Positions 33,063 to 42,600 of a DNA stretch of 46,470 nucleotides are shown piece by piece (position 1 is the stretch's first letter; each line of letters begins with the position of its first letter). A program made the position numbers and the translations under genes. Under the pieces are notes generated by a model that saw nothing but the letters and a program-made list of their open reading frames with translations, was not told the origin of the DNA and did no database searches. The DNA comes from Chlamydiia bacterium (GTDB taxonomy: Bacteria; Chlamydiota; Chlamydiia; Chlamydiales; 2-12-FULL-49-11), in NCBI GenBank assembly GCA_022601595.1, contig JAJACI010000007.1, positions 1-46,470 on the forward strand, in the 5' to 3' direction.

Positions 33063-33551
33063 ATGCATATTACTTCATCTATTTCACAATTAACATCATC
33101 TCTTAAAGATGCAGTTACTAACTCTTCTCTAGTACAAAGGTTTACAAATGGCCATGAAAATGAAACTACACAAAAGATCCAAGCACTAGAAGCGGATATA
33201 TCGGGCCTAGTTCAATTATATAAATTGCAATCAGAGAGCAAGCAATTAGAACCTACCCATCCATGGATGCAGGCTCTATCTAACACCATTAAAGTAAAAA
33301 AAGACGAACTTACTGTATTACAAACCGCTAGCTATATAAATGAAGCTACACAAAAGATCCAAGCACTAGAAGAGAATATATCAGGCCTAGTTCAATTATA
33401 TAAATTGCAATCAGAGAGCAAGCAATCAGAGAGCAAGCAATCAGAGAGCAAGCAATTAGATCCTAATCATCAATGGATGGAGGCTTTACTTATCGCCATT
33501 CAAATAAGAAGAGACGAGCTTGCTGTATTACAAACCCATAGCGGGAAATAG
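33063..33551 (+). CDS. Orphan helical protein with internal duplication and SESKQ repeats
   Basis: 162 residues, made of two 60-residue units: about 34-93 and 94-158. Both read TQKIQALE, then ISGLVQLYKLQSESKQ, then W-M-x-AL and DEL-x-VLQT. At the DNA level the first 85 or so bases of the two units (33162 and 33342) are almost identical, so the duplication is recent. The second unit carries three copies of a 15-base SESKQ tandem repeat (33411-33455). It is helical and polar, without signal peptide or membrane segment. First gene of a three-gene orphan operon with the shared dyad promoter; AAAGGGGA is the ribosome site. Confidence 0.8.
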   Translation: MHITSSISQLTSSLKDAVTNSSLVQRFTNGHENETTQKIQALEADISGLVQLYKLQSESKQLEPTHPWMQALSNTIKVKKDELTVLQTASYINEATQKIQALEENISGLVQLYKLQSESKQSESKQSESKQLDPNHQWMEALLIAIQIRRDELAVLQTHSGK

Positions 33552-33568
33552 AAAATCACCGAGGAATT

Positions 33569-33742
33569 ATGTTTGCAACACCTACATCACCACTTTCTCA
33601 AAGCAAAGAAATCGCTTCTTGTAAAAACAAGAGCAAAGAGAGTGCTTTACCGGTATACATTAACCCTAATACGTTAGAAAGGACTATCCCTACCAGCAAC
33701 CATGCACAAATTGTTGTGGCAGGACAGATTCAGAATAAATAA
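33569..33742 (+). CDS. Small orphan protein, 57 residues
   Basis: A short frame from ATG 33569 to TAA 33740-33742, with GAGGA 3-8 bases upstream, filling the space between two orphan genes of the same strand (17 bases after the first, 18 before the third). The product is polar, with a lysine/serine-rich middle (KNKSKESAL) and a more hydrophobic end (AQIVVAGQIQ). No recognised domain. Strand, ribosome site and fit in the gap support it; length alone does not. Confidence 0.6.
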   Translation: MFATPTSPLSQSKEIASCKNKSKESALPVYINPNTLERTIPTSNHAQIVVAGQIQNK

Positions 33743-33760
33743 TAGATCGAGGAGATAATA

Positions 33761-34429
33761 ATGATTTCATTTTTACAGTCAACAGGGGGCAGCATTTCGA
33801 ATGCAGCACATTCTGCAGGAGGAAGCGTTAAAGCAGCCATAAATAGTGTTACAGAAAAGGTTCAAGCAGCTTTTACATCGGCACCAAAAGCACCAGAGGT
33901 GCCACTTCCGCTTGATTCAACATTCGAGGTCATTAAACGCCTAGAAAATGTAACCCGTGAATTAGAGTCTTTTGAGAGGCTACCTATAGCAGAACAGTCA
34001 AGTACTGCAAACATACGAAAAGCAAGCGGCTTAGTCATGGAGCAAAGTAGATTAAAAGGTCTTCTAAATTATCTTCCTCATCCAGAAGAACGAAAAGATG
34101 CAAAGAGATATCAAGCATTAGTAAGGGAGTATAAAAAGATGTGCAAGGGAGGAGTAAATCCTAATCGAACTCATATGAAAAATCTATTCGAGCAAATACA
34201 GGAGCTGGAATCTAAGCTATTAAATGAAAACAGCTACACTCCGACAGCACAAGTAGCAGCAACAGCAGCTGAGTCAACAACTACAGCAGAAGCAACTACT
34301 ACAAAGAACAAAAGAATGAATGCAATTACAATTGAATATTTTAAAAGATTAAATGCGGGAGAAGATGGCCGTTCTGAGTCTATGTTGCAACTTTCTAGAG
34401 AGGCAAATGATCTTTATTATGATAGTTAA
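33761..34429 (+). CDS. Orphan helical protein with low-complexity Ala/Thr linker
   Basis: 222 residues. The N-terminus (1-45) is Ser/Gly/Ala-rich and amphipathic, residues 50-165 are charged helices (for example IRKASGLVMEQSRLKGLLN), 166-190 is an Ala/Thr-rich linker, and the end is a short helical cap. No signal peptide. GAGGAG lies 9 bases before the ATG. It is the last gene of the orphan operon; the stop TAA merges with a MITE A end (AAGGTGACTCTGATAAA), and the shared palindromic terminator follows at 34472. Confidence 0.75.
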   Translation: MISFLQSTGGSISNAAHSAGGSVKAAINSVTEKVQAAFTSAPKAPEVPLPLDSTFEVIKRLENVTRELESFERLPIAEQSSTANIRKASGLVMEQSRLKGLLNYLPHPEERKDAKRYQALVREYKKMCKGGVNPNRTHMKNLFEQIQELESKLLNENSYTPTAQVAATAAESTTTAEATTTKNKRMNAITIEYFKRLNAGEDGRSESMLQLSREANDLYYDS

Positions 34430-34467
34430 GGTGACTCTGATAAAGAATACTTAGATTGATTATTTTT

Positions 34468-34501
34468 AAAGCCTACTACAATTGTAGTAGGCTTTTTTTT
34501 G
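34468..34501 (+). terminator. Shared palindromic terminator, copy 3
   Basis: CCTACTACAATTGTAGTAGG (34472-34491), extended by AAAG/CTTT, is followed by eight T. It is a textbook intrinsic terminator for the 33063-34429 operon and the best of the three copies. Confidence 0.85.
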
Positions 34502-34541
34502 TCTAAAAATAACCAATGGATTCTTCAGGGTTTTGATTCTA

Positions 34542-34703
34542 AGGAGACTCTGATAAACGAGCAGATTTATAATTTTCCAGATTTCTTATACATCCTATTT
34601 TTCGTTTCGCCCCATCCCTACAGGGATGCCGCTTACTCCAAAATCGGATTTATTTCAAAAAATCTGAAGAAATTCTAAATAGTGCAGTTTATCAGAGACT
34701 CCT
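34542..34703 (-). repeat. MITE-like element A3 (162 bp)
   Basis: In the opposite orientation to A2 and A4 and of the same length. Ends AGGAGACTCTGATAAAC and GTTTATCAGAGACTCCT, TA on both flanks, central hairpin CATCCCTACAGGGATG. Its right end abuts the transporter gene and contributes to that stop codon. Confidence 0.85.
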
Positions 34704-36492
34704 ATATCAGCTGAGGTTTTTTCTTTTTGCTTTCTAAAAGAGCATCCTTTTCGATCGCTTCAAAGGAGAAGACAAGGCCAGTTTTTTGCCAGATATGTTG
34801 CATACAAGGCCTAAAATGAACGCGGTTGACCAGCTCCATCTCTTTTGTCTGGTAGAAATACTCCTTTTTCAGCTCTTTAACCAGGGGCCGTATATCTTCC
34901 ATAGAGACATCTTCCTCTAAGATGAAGATAGGGCTTGTTTTGGTTAAAAGCCCTTGGATTTTACTGCGTATTTCCCCGGCAGATATTCCATCATTTAGAG
35001 AGAGAACGTCTACGCCGTTGATAAAGGATATCATCTTGTCGCCCTTCTTCTTATCCTTTCGTATAACAAAGATATGAGAGTGCATAGACTCGCCAAATAG
35101 AAGGAAGATAAAGCGTTTTTTCATCCCTTTGATAAAGATTGCAACCCTCTGTTCTTCGTATTTTTTTGCAAAGGGAAAGTCTTGGTAGTAGATATCGTAA
35201 AATTTATGAAGGATATTTTTTGATAAGAAGTTCACAAGAGGGATAGAGAGAGATTTTATGAAAAAGATACTTGCTGCAAGCAGGATAAACCCAAGCATTA
35301 CAAAGCCTGATGCAGCGGTAAGGCCTAAAACATCTTCAAAAAGTGCCATAGAGAGCGGCGCAAGCAGCACTCCTGCAAAGCTTAAAAAGTTTCCAGCGGC
35401 GACCACTTTACCACGTTTTTCTGAAGGGCAAAACATTTGCATATACGATTCTAAAGGTATTTGATACATCCCACCAAAGAGTCCTACCAATATTAAAACA
35501 AAGATGACAGCTGGGATAGAGGCTGAAAATAGTGGGATCATAAAAGCTAAAAATGACATCGCAATCATAGCAATTGCAGATACTCCTAAATGCACTTCTT
35601 TCTTACAAAGTCTTCCAGAAATAATAGAGCCCACAGCGATCCCAATAGAGGTGCCAAGAAATAGATATCCCCCGCCAACCTCTGTCATACCAAGTGACAT
35701 CATAGCAAATGGTATCAAGTTAAGCTGTAAAAAGGCGCCAATAAACAAGAAAAATGCCGATCCAATCACCACAAGTAAAAGCTTTGGAGTTTTACTACAC
35801 ATTTTCAATGTCTCTACAAGCTGAGAGAAAGGAGCTCTTTTTGCAACGACTTTTGCTCCCACCGCTATGGTTTGAGGGATATTCAAGCTGGCCACAAAAC
35901 CTATAATAGAGGCTATCATACATACGCTCAAAGAGAGCAAAAAATTTCTACCTGTAATTTGTGTTAAAAAAGAGGCCATAAAGGTACCAAAAATAATTGC
36001 CAGGTAAGTGTAACTTGTTACATAACTATTGGCTTTGGCAATATGTTCTTTTTTAACCAGCTCAGAAATAATACTATATTTAGGAGGGCTCATCACTGCA
36101 CTTTGCAGGGCAAGGAGAAATACGCAAACATAACATCCCCATTCCATCTGATTCGCATATACGTAGTAACCAAGACCGATAATCGCAACTTCCAAAGCTT
36201 TCATCCAAACAATAATCTTTTGTTTAGAGACTCTATCGGCAATCGCACCAGAAATACTTGAAAAAAGTAAAAAGGGTAAAACATAAAATACGGCAACTAA
36301 TTTTGTCACATGCGAGGAGTTCTCCACCCCTTTCATATCAATTAACAGATAGATCGTTAAAAACTTAAAAAGGTTGTCGTTAAAAGCTGCTGTACATTGA
36401 GCAAGGTTTAAAAAACTTAAGGCTCTTTTCTTTCGAACTTCGCCATATCGTCTTTTTATTTTTGAATACTTGCCAGAAAGAGTCTTATCCAT
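34702..36492 (-). CDS. LplT-like MFS transporter with C-terminal cytosolic domain
   Basis: 596 residues from the ATG at 36492; the open frame runs further, but that part covers the divergent recC start. Residues about 30-430 hold some 12 membrane helices of the LplT / lysophospholipid-transporter branch of the MFS (NLAQCTAAFNDNLFKFLTIY near the start, AIADRVSKQKIIVW after helix 2). LplT flips lysophospholipids inward and is often fused to acyltransferase and acyl-ACP synthetase domains (Aas). Here about 165 residues follow; they have the look of a reduced PlsC-type domain, but I see no HX4D catalytic motif. The stop TAG is partly MITE A3 sequence. Confidence 0.75.
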   Translation of the reverse strand: MDKTLSGKYSKIKRRYGEVRKKRALSFLNLAQCTAAFNDNLFKFLTIYLLIDMKGVENSSHVTKLVAVFYVLPFLLFSSISGAIADRVSKQKIIVWMKALEVAIIGLGYYVYANQMEWGCYVCVFLLALQSAVMSPPKYSIISELVKKEHIAKANSYVTSYTYLAIIFGTFMASFLTQITGRNFLLSLSVCMIASIIGFVASLNIPQTIAVGAKVVAKRAPFSQLVETLKMCSKTPKLLLVVIGSAFFLFIGAFLQLNLIPFAMMSLGMTEVGGGYLFLGTSIGIAVGSIISGRLCKKEVHLGVSAIAMIAMSFLAFMIPLFSASIPAVIFVLILVGLFGGMYQIPLESYMQMFCPSEKRGKVVAAGNFLSFAGVLLAPLSMALFEDVLGLTAASGFVMLGFILLAASIFFIKSLSIPLVNFLSKNILHKFYDIYYQDFPFAKKYEEQRVAIFIKGMKKRFIFLLFGESMHSHIFVIRKDKKKGDKMISFINGVDVLSLNDGISAGEIRSKIQGLLTKTSPIFILEEDVSMEDIRPLVKELKKEYFYQTKEMELVNRVHFRPCMQHIWQKTGLVFSFEAIEKDALLESKKKKPQLI

Positions 36493-36537
36493 AATAATTA
36501 CTTTGGTGTACTGTATATTAAACCAATTGTAACGTCT

Positions 36538-39500
36538 ATGACCGATTTTTTCAAGAAGACATTTAAGTCTTATACTAGCAATTCTTTTAAAAATCTTGCG
36601 GATAAATGCACAGAAAATATTTCTTTGCAGCCCCACTCTCATAAAACATACCTTGCCTACCCTTCTAATGAGGCAAAAGATTATTTTATTCAATCTTTTC
36701 TTGATAAAAATAAATATCTCTTTGGAATACGCTTTATAACTATCCAACAATTTGTTCACCTATCTCTAAAAATATCTTACCAAAAAGACCTTCTTTTTCC
36801 TTCCCATTATGAATTAATGTTTTTTTTAGAAGAGCGAATTGACCGTTTGATTGAGGCAGATAACAACGCCTCCATCCTATTAAAAGAGTATGTGGGCGAT
36901 AAAAAAGAGAGGATAACGGCCCTTTCCAGCAATCTCAGTCACATCTTTTTAGATTATATGCTTTATGGTAAAAATGCTCTCTTAGATTGGAAAGAAGAAA
37001 ATAATTGGCAGCAGGTTCTTTATAAGGAGGTGATAGAAAAGTGGACCTCTATTATTGACGCTATTGAAAACTGTCCTGCTCCCCCATTCCCTCTCCATCT
37101 ACATATATTTGGAGTGGATGAAATCCCAGAGCTATACCTTAGCTTTATGCAAAAGCTATCATCTAAGATAACCTTTTCTTTCTATTTTTTCTCCCCCTCC
37201 CCTTTATTTTGGGGTGATCTTATATCCAGAAAAAAAAGTGCCTATCTAGACAAGCTCTTTCAGAAAAAAAACACCTCCATTGAAGAGCGGTTAGAATTTG
37301 CAAGCTATGTAAGCGGTGATCACCCGCTTTTATCCCATTTTTGTGAAGCAGGCAAGCCGTTATATACTTTTTTACAGGAAGGGGAAAACAAAGAAGACTA
37401 TGTCGACATCGAGATGGCATCTGATCTAACCTATATCCAAAAGGCTCTTCTCTATCAAATAAAACCAGCCCCGCCCCCTTTTGAAGACGATACCTTTACC
37501 ATACACAGCGCTCCCTCTTTACTTCGAGAGGTGGAAGTGCTTATTACCAATATTTTATCTACCTTAAAAAAACATCCAGGGCTGCATCCATCTGATATTA
37601 CTGTTTTAGCACCAGATATGGACATATACTACCCATATATTGCCTATGCTTTTGCAGGCGGCGAGCATCCTTTTTCTTATGCCATATCCAATCTGAAAAA
37701 ATCAAGACATAACAAAAGTCTAGAAGCTTTAGAACTCTTATTCTCTTTAATCGATAGCAGATTTGAAAAAGATGATATCATAAGGATATTCTCCTCACCA
37801 TTGTTTGGGCGGAAATGTCAAATCAATGGAGATGATATAGAGATCTTAAAAAAAATTATAGAGCACACAGGAATACGTTGGGGTTTTGATGACAAATCTA
37901 AGAGCTCTATTTTAGATCAAGATGAGATCTGCTCTTTTGGTCTTTTTAAGAAAGGTTTTTCCCATATCCTAGACTTGATTACAGAGAAAAATTCGAGCAT
38001 AGAGTTTTCACAGGTAGAAAGTATCGGTGATATTCTATTTCTTATTGAAAATCTTCATGCAGATATCTCAGCCTTCAAAGAGCGTAATTATACGTTAAAA
38101 GCCTTTCTTGAGATGAGCATCTCTTTTGCAGAGAAATATTTGTACATCGAAGAAGAGGGGGACTTTTTCTTTAAAGAAATAAAGAAAATCACAGACCTTG
38201 CAAGGACATCCACCTATAAATATAGCTTTACCAGTTTCAAAAGGTTGCTTGGGGAGATTTTTTCGAAAAAAGGGAGCCATGAAAAAACTTATGAGCGCCC
38301 TCCTATTACCTTTTCTTCAATGGAAAGCTCTCCACCGGTAGAAAAAACGCTTTTCTTTATTGGGCTAGATGGGGAAAGTTATCCTAAAAAAGATACGCTA
38401 CGCTCTCTAAACGAACTAAGAACCAGCCCCCTTTATGAAAAGAAATCTAGCCCAGCAAAAAAAGCCCGCTACTACCTCTTAAAAGCCATTTCTTCTGCAA
38501 AAACAGCTATATGCTTTAGCTTTACTTCGAACAATCCCGTAGATGGAAAAAGCAGAACCTACAGCCCGCTTATTGAGGAAATGATCCATGCCCTTTGTTT
38601 ACACGAGCCGAAGGTGCACCCTTTTACGCCATATGCGCCCATGTATTTTGAAAAACCGCATATATTTGCAAAAAATTACAAACTCTACCTAGCATCGAAA
38701 AAAACTCCCTCCTCCCCCTTCCATTTTACTGGAGAGGAAAAAAAATCCAGCTCTATTAGGACCATTGAATACAAAGAACTTTCTCTGTTAACACGCTCCC
38801 CATCAGGATTCTTTTATAATCTTTCGGCAAAATTATATGAAAACAAATACTTTACCCCCACCTTATTTGATGATAGTGAGTTTGTACTCTCCTATCTTGA
38901 TAAATCGATCATCACAAAAAAACAGGTAAAAAGTGATACGCCAACCTTTACCGATTTAGTAGAGACTAATAAACTTCCCACCGCCCTTTTTGAAAAGGCT
39001 GCAAAAAAAGAGCTGCTTCTATCCATTGATAACGAAAAAAAACTGCTTAAAAAGCATCGCTTTTCCCACGACCCTTATATTAACTACCATCTAGATCCAA
39101 ATATAGGAGAAGCGGTAAACAAAGGATCTACATTATTTCTCCCTGCGATTGAGTTAACTACCAAGGAGAAGAGTTATATTATTAAAGGGATCATCCCCAA
39201 TCTAACGGAAAAGGGGTTAATCTCTTTTAAAAAGCCAAACAGCGCTGAAATATGGAAATTTTTACCTTGCCTGATACTCCTTTCTCACCTGGATACAGAA
39301 ATACCAACCACCATTCTCTTTTTAAAAGAGGGAGAGGTAAGAGCCTACAAAAAAGAGGTGCTCAGACCTCTTTTAAAACCGCTTCTCTCTTATTATGAGA
39401 AAGCGCTTGTAGATATCTCGCCCGTTGTTCCAGAGGCGGTAGATGAATATATCAACCATAAATCTATCGCTTTTGCAAACCTAAAAGCTAAGCTTCTCAC

Positions 39501-39615
39501 CCGTTTCCATGACCCTTATTTAGAAAAAGGTGAGCCAAAAGACTATTTACATTTTACTAAAGAGTTAGATAGCCTCTCTTCCATTTTTAAAGGAGATAGC
39601 AATGAAATCGTATAA
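36538..39615 (+). CDS. recC: Exodeoxyribonuclease V gamma subunit
   Basis: 1025 residues. RecC is the scanning subunit of RecBCD, with inactive helicase and nuclease folds that read Chi. Assignment rests on its position directly before recB and recD and on typical segments: KTYLAYPSNEAKDYF at the start, LHIFGVDEIPELYL, FTIHSAPSLLREVEVL, and the inactive-nuclease region near the end. Sequence conservation is low throughout, as usual for RecC. The start lies 45 bases from the divergent transporter start; recB starts within the last 14 bases. Confidence 0.88.
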   Translation: MTDFFKKTFKSYTSNSFKNLADKCTENISLQPHSHKTYLAYPSNEAKDYFIQSFLDKNKYLFGIRFITIQQFVHLSLKISYQKDLLFPSHYELMFFLEERIDRLIEADNNASILLKEYVGDKKERITALSSNLSHIFLDYMLYGKNALLDWKEENNWQQVLYKEVIEKWTSIIDAIENCPAPPFPLHLHIFGVDEIPELYLSFMQKLSSKITFSFYFFSPSPLFWGDLISRKKSAYLDKLFQKKNTSIEERLEFASYVSGDHPLLSHFCEAGKPLYTFLQEGENKEDYVDIEMASDLTYIQKALLYQIKPAPPPFEDDTFTIHSAPSLLREVEVLITNILSTLKKHPGLHPSDITVLAPDMDIYYPYIAYAFAGGEHPFSYAISNLKKSRHNKSLEALELLFSLIDSRFEKDDIIRIFSSPLFGRKCQINGDDIEILKKIIEHTGIRWGFDDKSKSSILDQDEICSFGLFKKGFSHILDLITEKNSSIEFSQVESIGDILFLIENLHADISAFKERNYTLKAFLEMSISFAEKYLYIEEEGDFFFKEIKKITDLARTSTYKYSFTSFKRLLGEIFSKKGSHEKTYERPPITFSSMESSPPVEKTLFFIGLDGESYPKKDTLRSLNELRTSPLYEKKSSPAKKARYYLLKAISSAKTAICFSFTSNNPVDGKSRTYSPLIEEMIHALCLHEPKVHPFTPYAPMYFEKPHIFAKNYKLYLASKKTPSSPFHFTGEEKKSSSIRTIEYKELSLLTRSPSGFFYNLSAKLYENKYFTPTLFDDSEFVLSYLDKSIITKKQVKSDTPTFTDLVETNKLPTALFEKAAKKELLLSIDNEKKLLKKHRFSHDPYINYHLDPNIGEAVNKGSTLFLPAIELTTKEKSYIIKGIIPNLTEKGLISFKKPNSAEIWKFLPCLILLSHLDTEIPTTILFLKEGEVRAYKKEVLRPLLKPLLSYYEKALVDISPVVPEAVDEYINHKSIAFANLKAKLLTRFHDPYLEKGEPKDYLHFTKELDSLSSIFKGDSNEIV

Positions 39616-42600
39616 CGTATTAGACCCTACCTCCCCACTTTACGGAAAAATTTTCATAGAAGCATCTGCAGGCACTGGCAAAACTTTTGCTATAGAGCAC
39701 ATGGTATTGCGCCTTATTCTTGATGGGATGTGTATAACAGAGATATTAGTGGTGACCTTCACCAAAGCAGGCGCTGGTGATCTTAAGACACGTATTCATA
39801 CCTCCCTGCTCCACACTTTAGAGATGATACAAAATGATGATAAGACAATCCCCTACCTCCGCTCCTTAAAAAGCAAACAAGAGGCTATCCTTTTATTAGA
39901 AAATGCATGCGCCCTTTCCAGTGAAATGCCAGTATGCACCATCCACAGCTTTGCCTTTAACTCCCTTGGCTCTTTTGCTTTTGAAGGGGGAGTGGACTTA
40001 GACCTACTCCATTTTGAGGATGAAAGAGCAAAAGATGTTACGCTCACCGCTATTTTAGATACCATGCGTTCTGAAACAACAGAAGAAAATATCTCAGCGG
40101 CACAATGTACAAAGATGATGGACTTTTTTGAGAGAAAGCTTGCTAGCTTCACTCGAAAAGTAGCATCCATTATTGCTAATGAAAAGAATCTAGAAACTCC
40201 GCCTGCTTATAAAGAGCTCGAAGAAGATTTTCTTAGAGAGCTTGAGGACATATCTTTTGAGGATTTATATGAAGAGTTTTTATCCATCGCCCCCTCTTAT
40301 AAAAGAACGACAAATAGACAAAAAGAAATTCACCCCCATTTAATTGATCAAGTAAAAGTACTTGCTGAGAAAGATCTTGATGCCCTCATCCTTTCTTCCC
40401 CTTCAATTATTGAACTATTACAAGAAGAGAACTTAAAAAAGAATAAAACGGTCCCTGAAAACTTTATTCTACCTAGACTTCTAAAAGCCCTCTACCCTAT
40501 TTTTACCACGGCAAAAAATCCAGAGACACCCATCACACACATTGCAATTAAGGCTAAAAAGCGATTGGATGACATGGATATTAAAAGCCCTGATGCTATT
40601 TTATCAACCATGCTAAAGGCCCTTTCCAAACCTCTATTCAAAGAAAACATTCAAAGCCTATACTCTGCCTGCATCATTGATGAGTTCCAAGACACCGATC
40701 CTATTCAGTGGGATATTTTAAGCTCATTATTTTTCTCTAAAACAAAACTCTTTTGTACCGTTGGTGATCCTAAGCAGTCCATATACGCTTTTCGTGGAGC
40801 AGATTTGCCTACCTATTTAAAGGCAAAGAGATCCTTTAGCACCCACCTTTCCCTTGACACCAACTTCCGTTCCCATGAAAAAATCATAGACACCCTAAAC
40901 AATCTTTTTTCTGAAGAACATGCCGCTGGCTTTCTCTCTTTTACTCAGCCATCTGATGATCTTAAATATGTAAAAGTAAAGGCTGGGAAAAAAAGTATCG
41001 AAGCATCTAGTATTGAAATGCTCCTTTGCCCTCCTCCAAAGAAAAAAACGGTACGGTCGAGTTTAAAGGAGGCTGAATCGCTCTATTTTTTACCCCATAT
41101 TTGCAATAAAATAAAGTCCCTCTCGATTGATCTAGATAATATCGCCATCCTTGTAAAAGATCGCTACCAAGGCCTTGCTGTATCACTCTTTTTAAAGCGG
41201 ATGAATATCCCTGTAAAGGCTAATATCTCCGCATCGCTTCTTGAATCATCGCTCTTTTCCCTTTTTGAGACGCTGCTCTTTCTTACCTTAAACCCAAGAT
41301 CAGAGTCGCTTATTAAAAAGCTTCTCACCCACCCTATTATTAACGCACCCATCGATCTACTCAAAGAGGACTTGAAAAATCCCCTTTTACAAAAACTTTC
41401 CATAGATTTTACTTTGCTTGGCAGCGCCCTAGAAACAGGAGGTATCCATACCTACTTGCAAAAGCTTATCGATACTCCGTTATTTGAGGGGCAATCTATT
41501 GGAGAACTTATCTGCACAAATGAAGAAAATTATCTTACCATGATGCAGATTTTTTCCTTATTCCTCTCGAATTTTGAAAAAGATCCCAAACACTTTATCA
41601 GCGAAATCCAAAAGCTCAATCCCGATGTGTTTACCTTTTTGAAAAAAGGAACAGGTACCGATAAAAAAAGTGTTACCATCATGACCTCTCACCTGAGCAA
41701 AGGGCTAGAATTTGAGGTCGTATTTGCCTTATCCCTTTACACTCGGATGAAGCAAGCTCCTCAAAATGAGCAAGAAGCTATCTTGATTGATAAAGAGAAG
41801 ATGCGCCTTCTTTATGTAACGCTCACCAGGGCAAAATCCCACCTCTTTATCTACGGAACATTATTTGGATCAGCCTTTCCTCTTGAAAAAGGTAATGGAT
41901 CCCCTTTAGAGCTCTTTTTAGCACGTGTTAATAGCGCTTTCTTAAACTATGACGCGCTTTATCAAAAGGCATCATCACTCAGCTTTGAGCATATCACAGA
42001 AAACGGTCATATACCGGTAACCATTCTTCGCATAAACGCATCGATACCGCTTGAAAAAACGGAAGACAAAAATACTATCTTACCACCAGAGGAACCTCTG
42101 AGCTTTAAAAAGAGAGGCGCGCCGCGCTCCTTTTCTTCACTTCCTTTTGAAAAGCATGACTATGTCCCTATAGAAAAAGAGGCAGAATTTCCCTATGGAT
42201 CAAAGGTTGGAAATCAAATACACCTTATCTTTGAAAAGATTGTCGAAGAGGGGTTGTATCATCCTTTTATTAAAGAGCGCATCTACCCCGTTGTCGAAAA
42301 ATCCTTTTTCCAAACAGTGCTTTCTGGTTTTGAATGGGTAGTATATGAAAAAATCAAAGAGATATTCACCTCTCCTCTCACTTCTAAATATAGCACCTTC
42401 ACTTTAGAATCTATTCAGCCCGATCATATGTACCCAGAGGTTCTTTTCCACTATAAGCTGGAAAATTCTTCTCTTGAGATGAAAGGATTTGCTGACCTTA
42501 TCGCATTTTATCAAGGGCGCTACTATATTATCGACTGGAAATGTAACCATCTAGAAGGATACACCCAAGACCACCTTAAAAAGACGCTAGAGATGAATAA

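Noticed and set aside
36493-36759. N-terminal 89-residue extension of the MFS transporter
   Set aside because: It overlaps the recC start on the other strand, is very basic and has no family character; the ATG at 36492 starts the recognisable protein.
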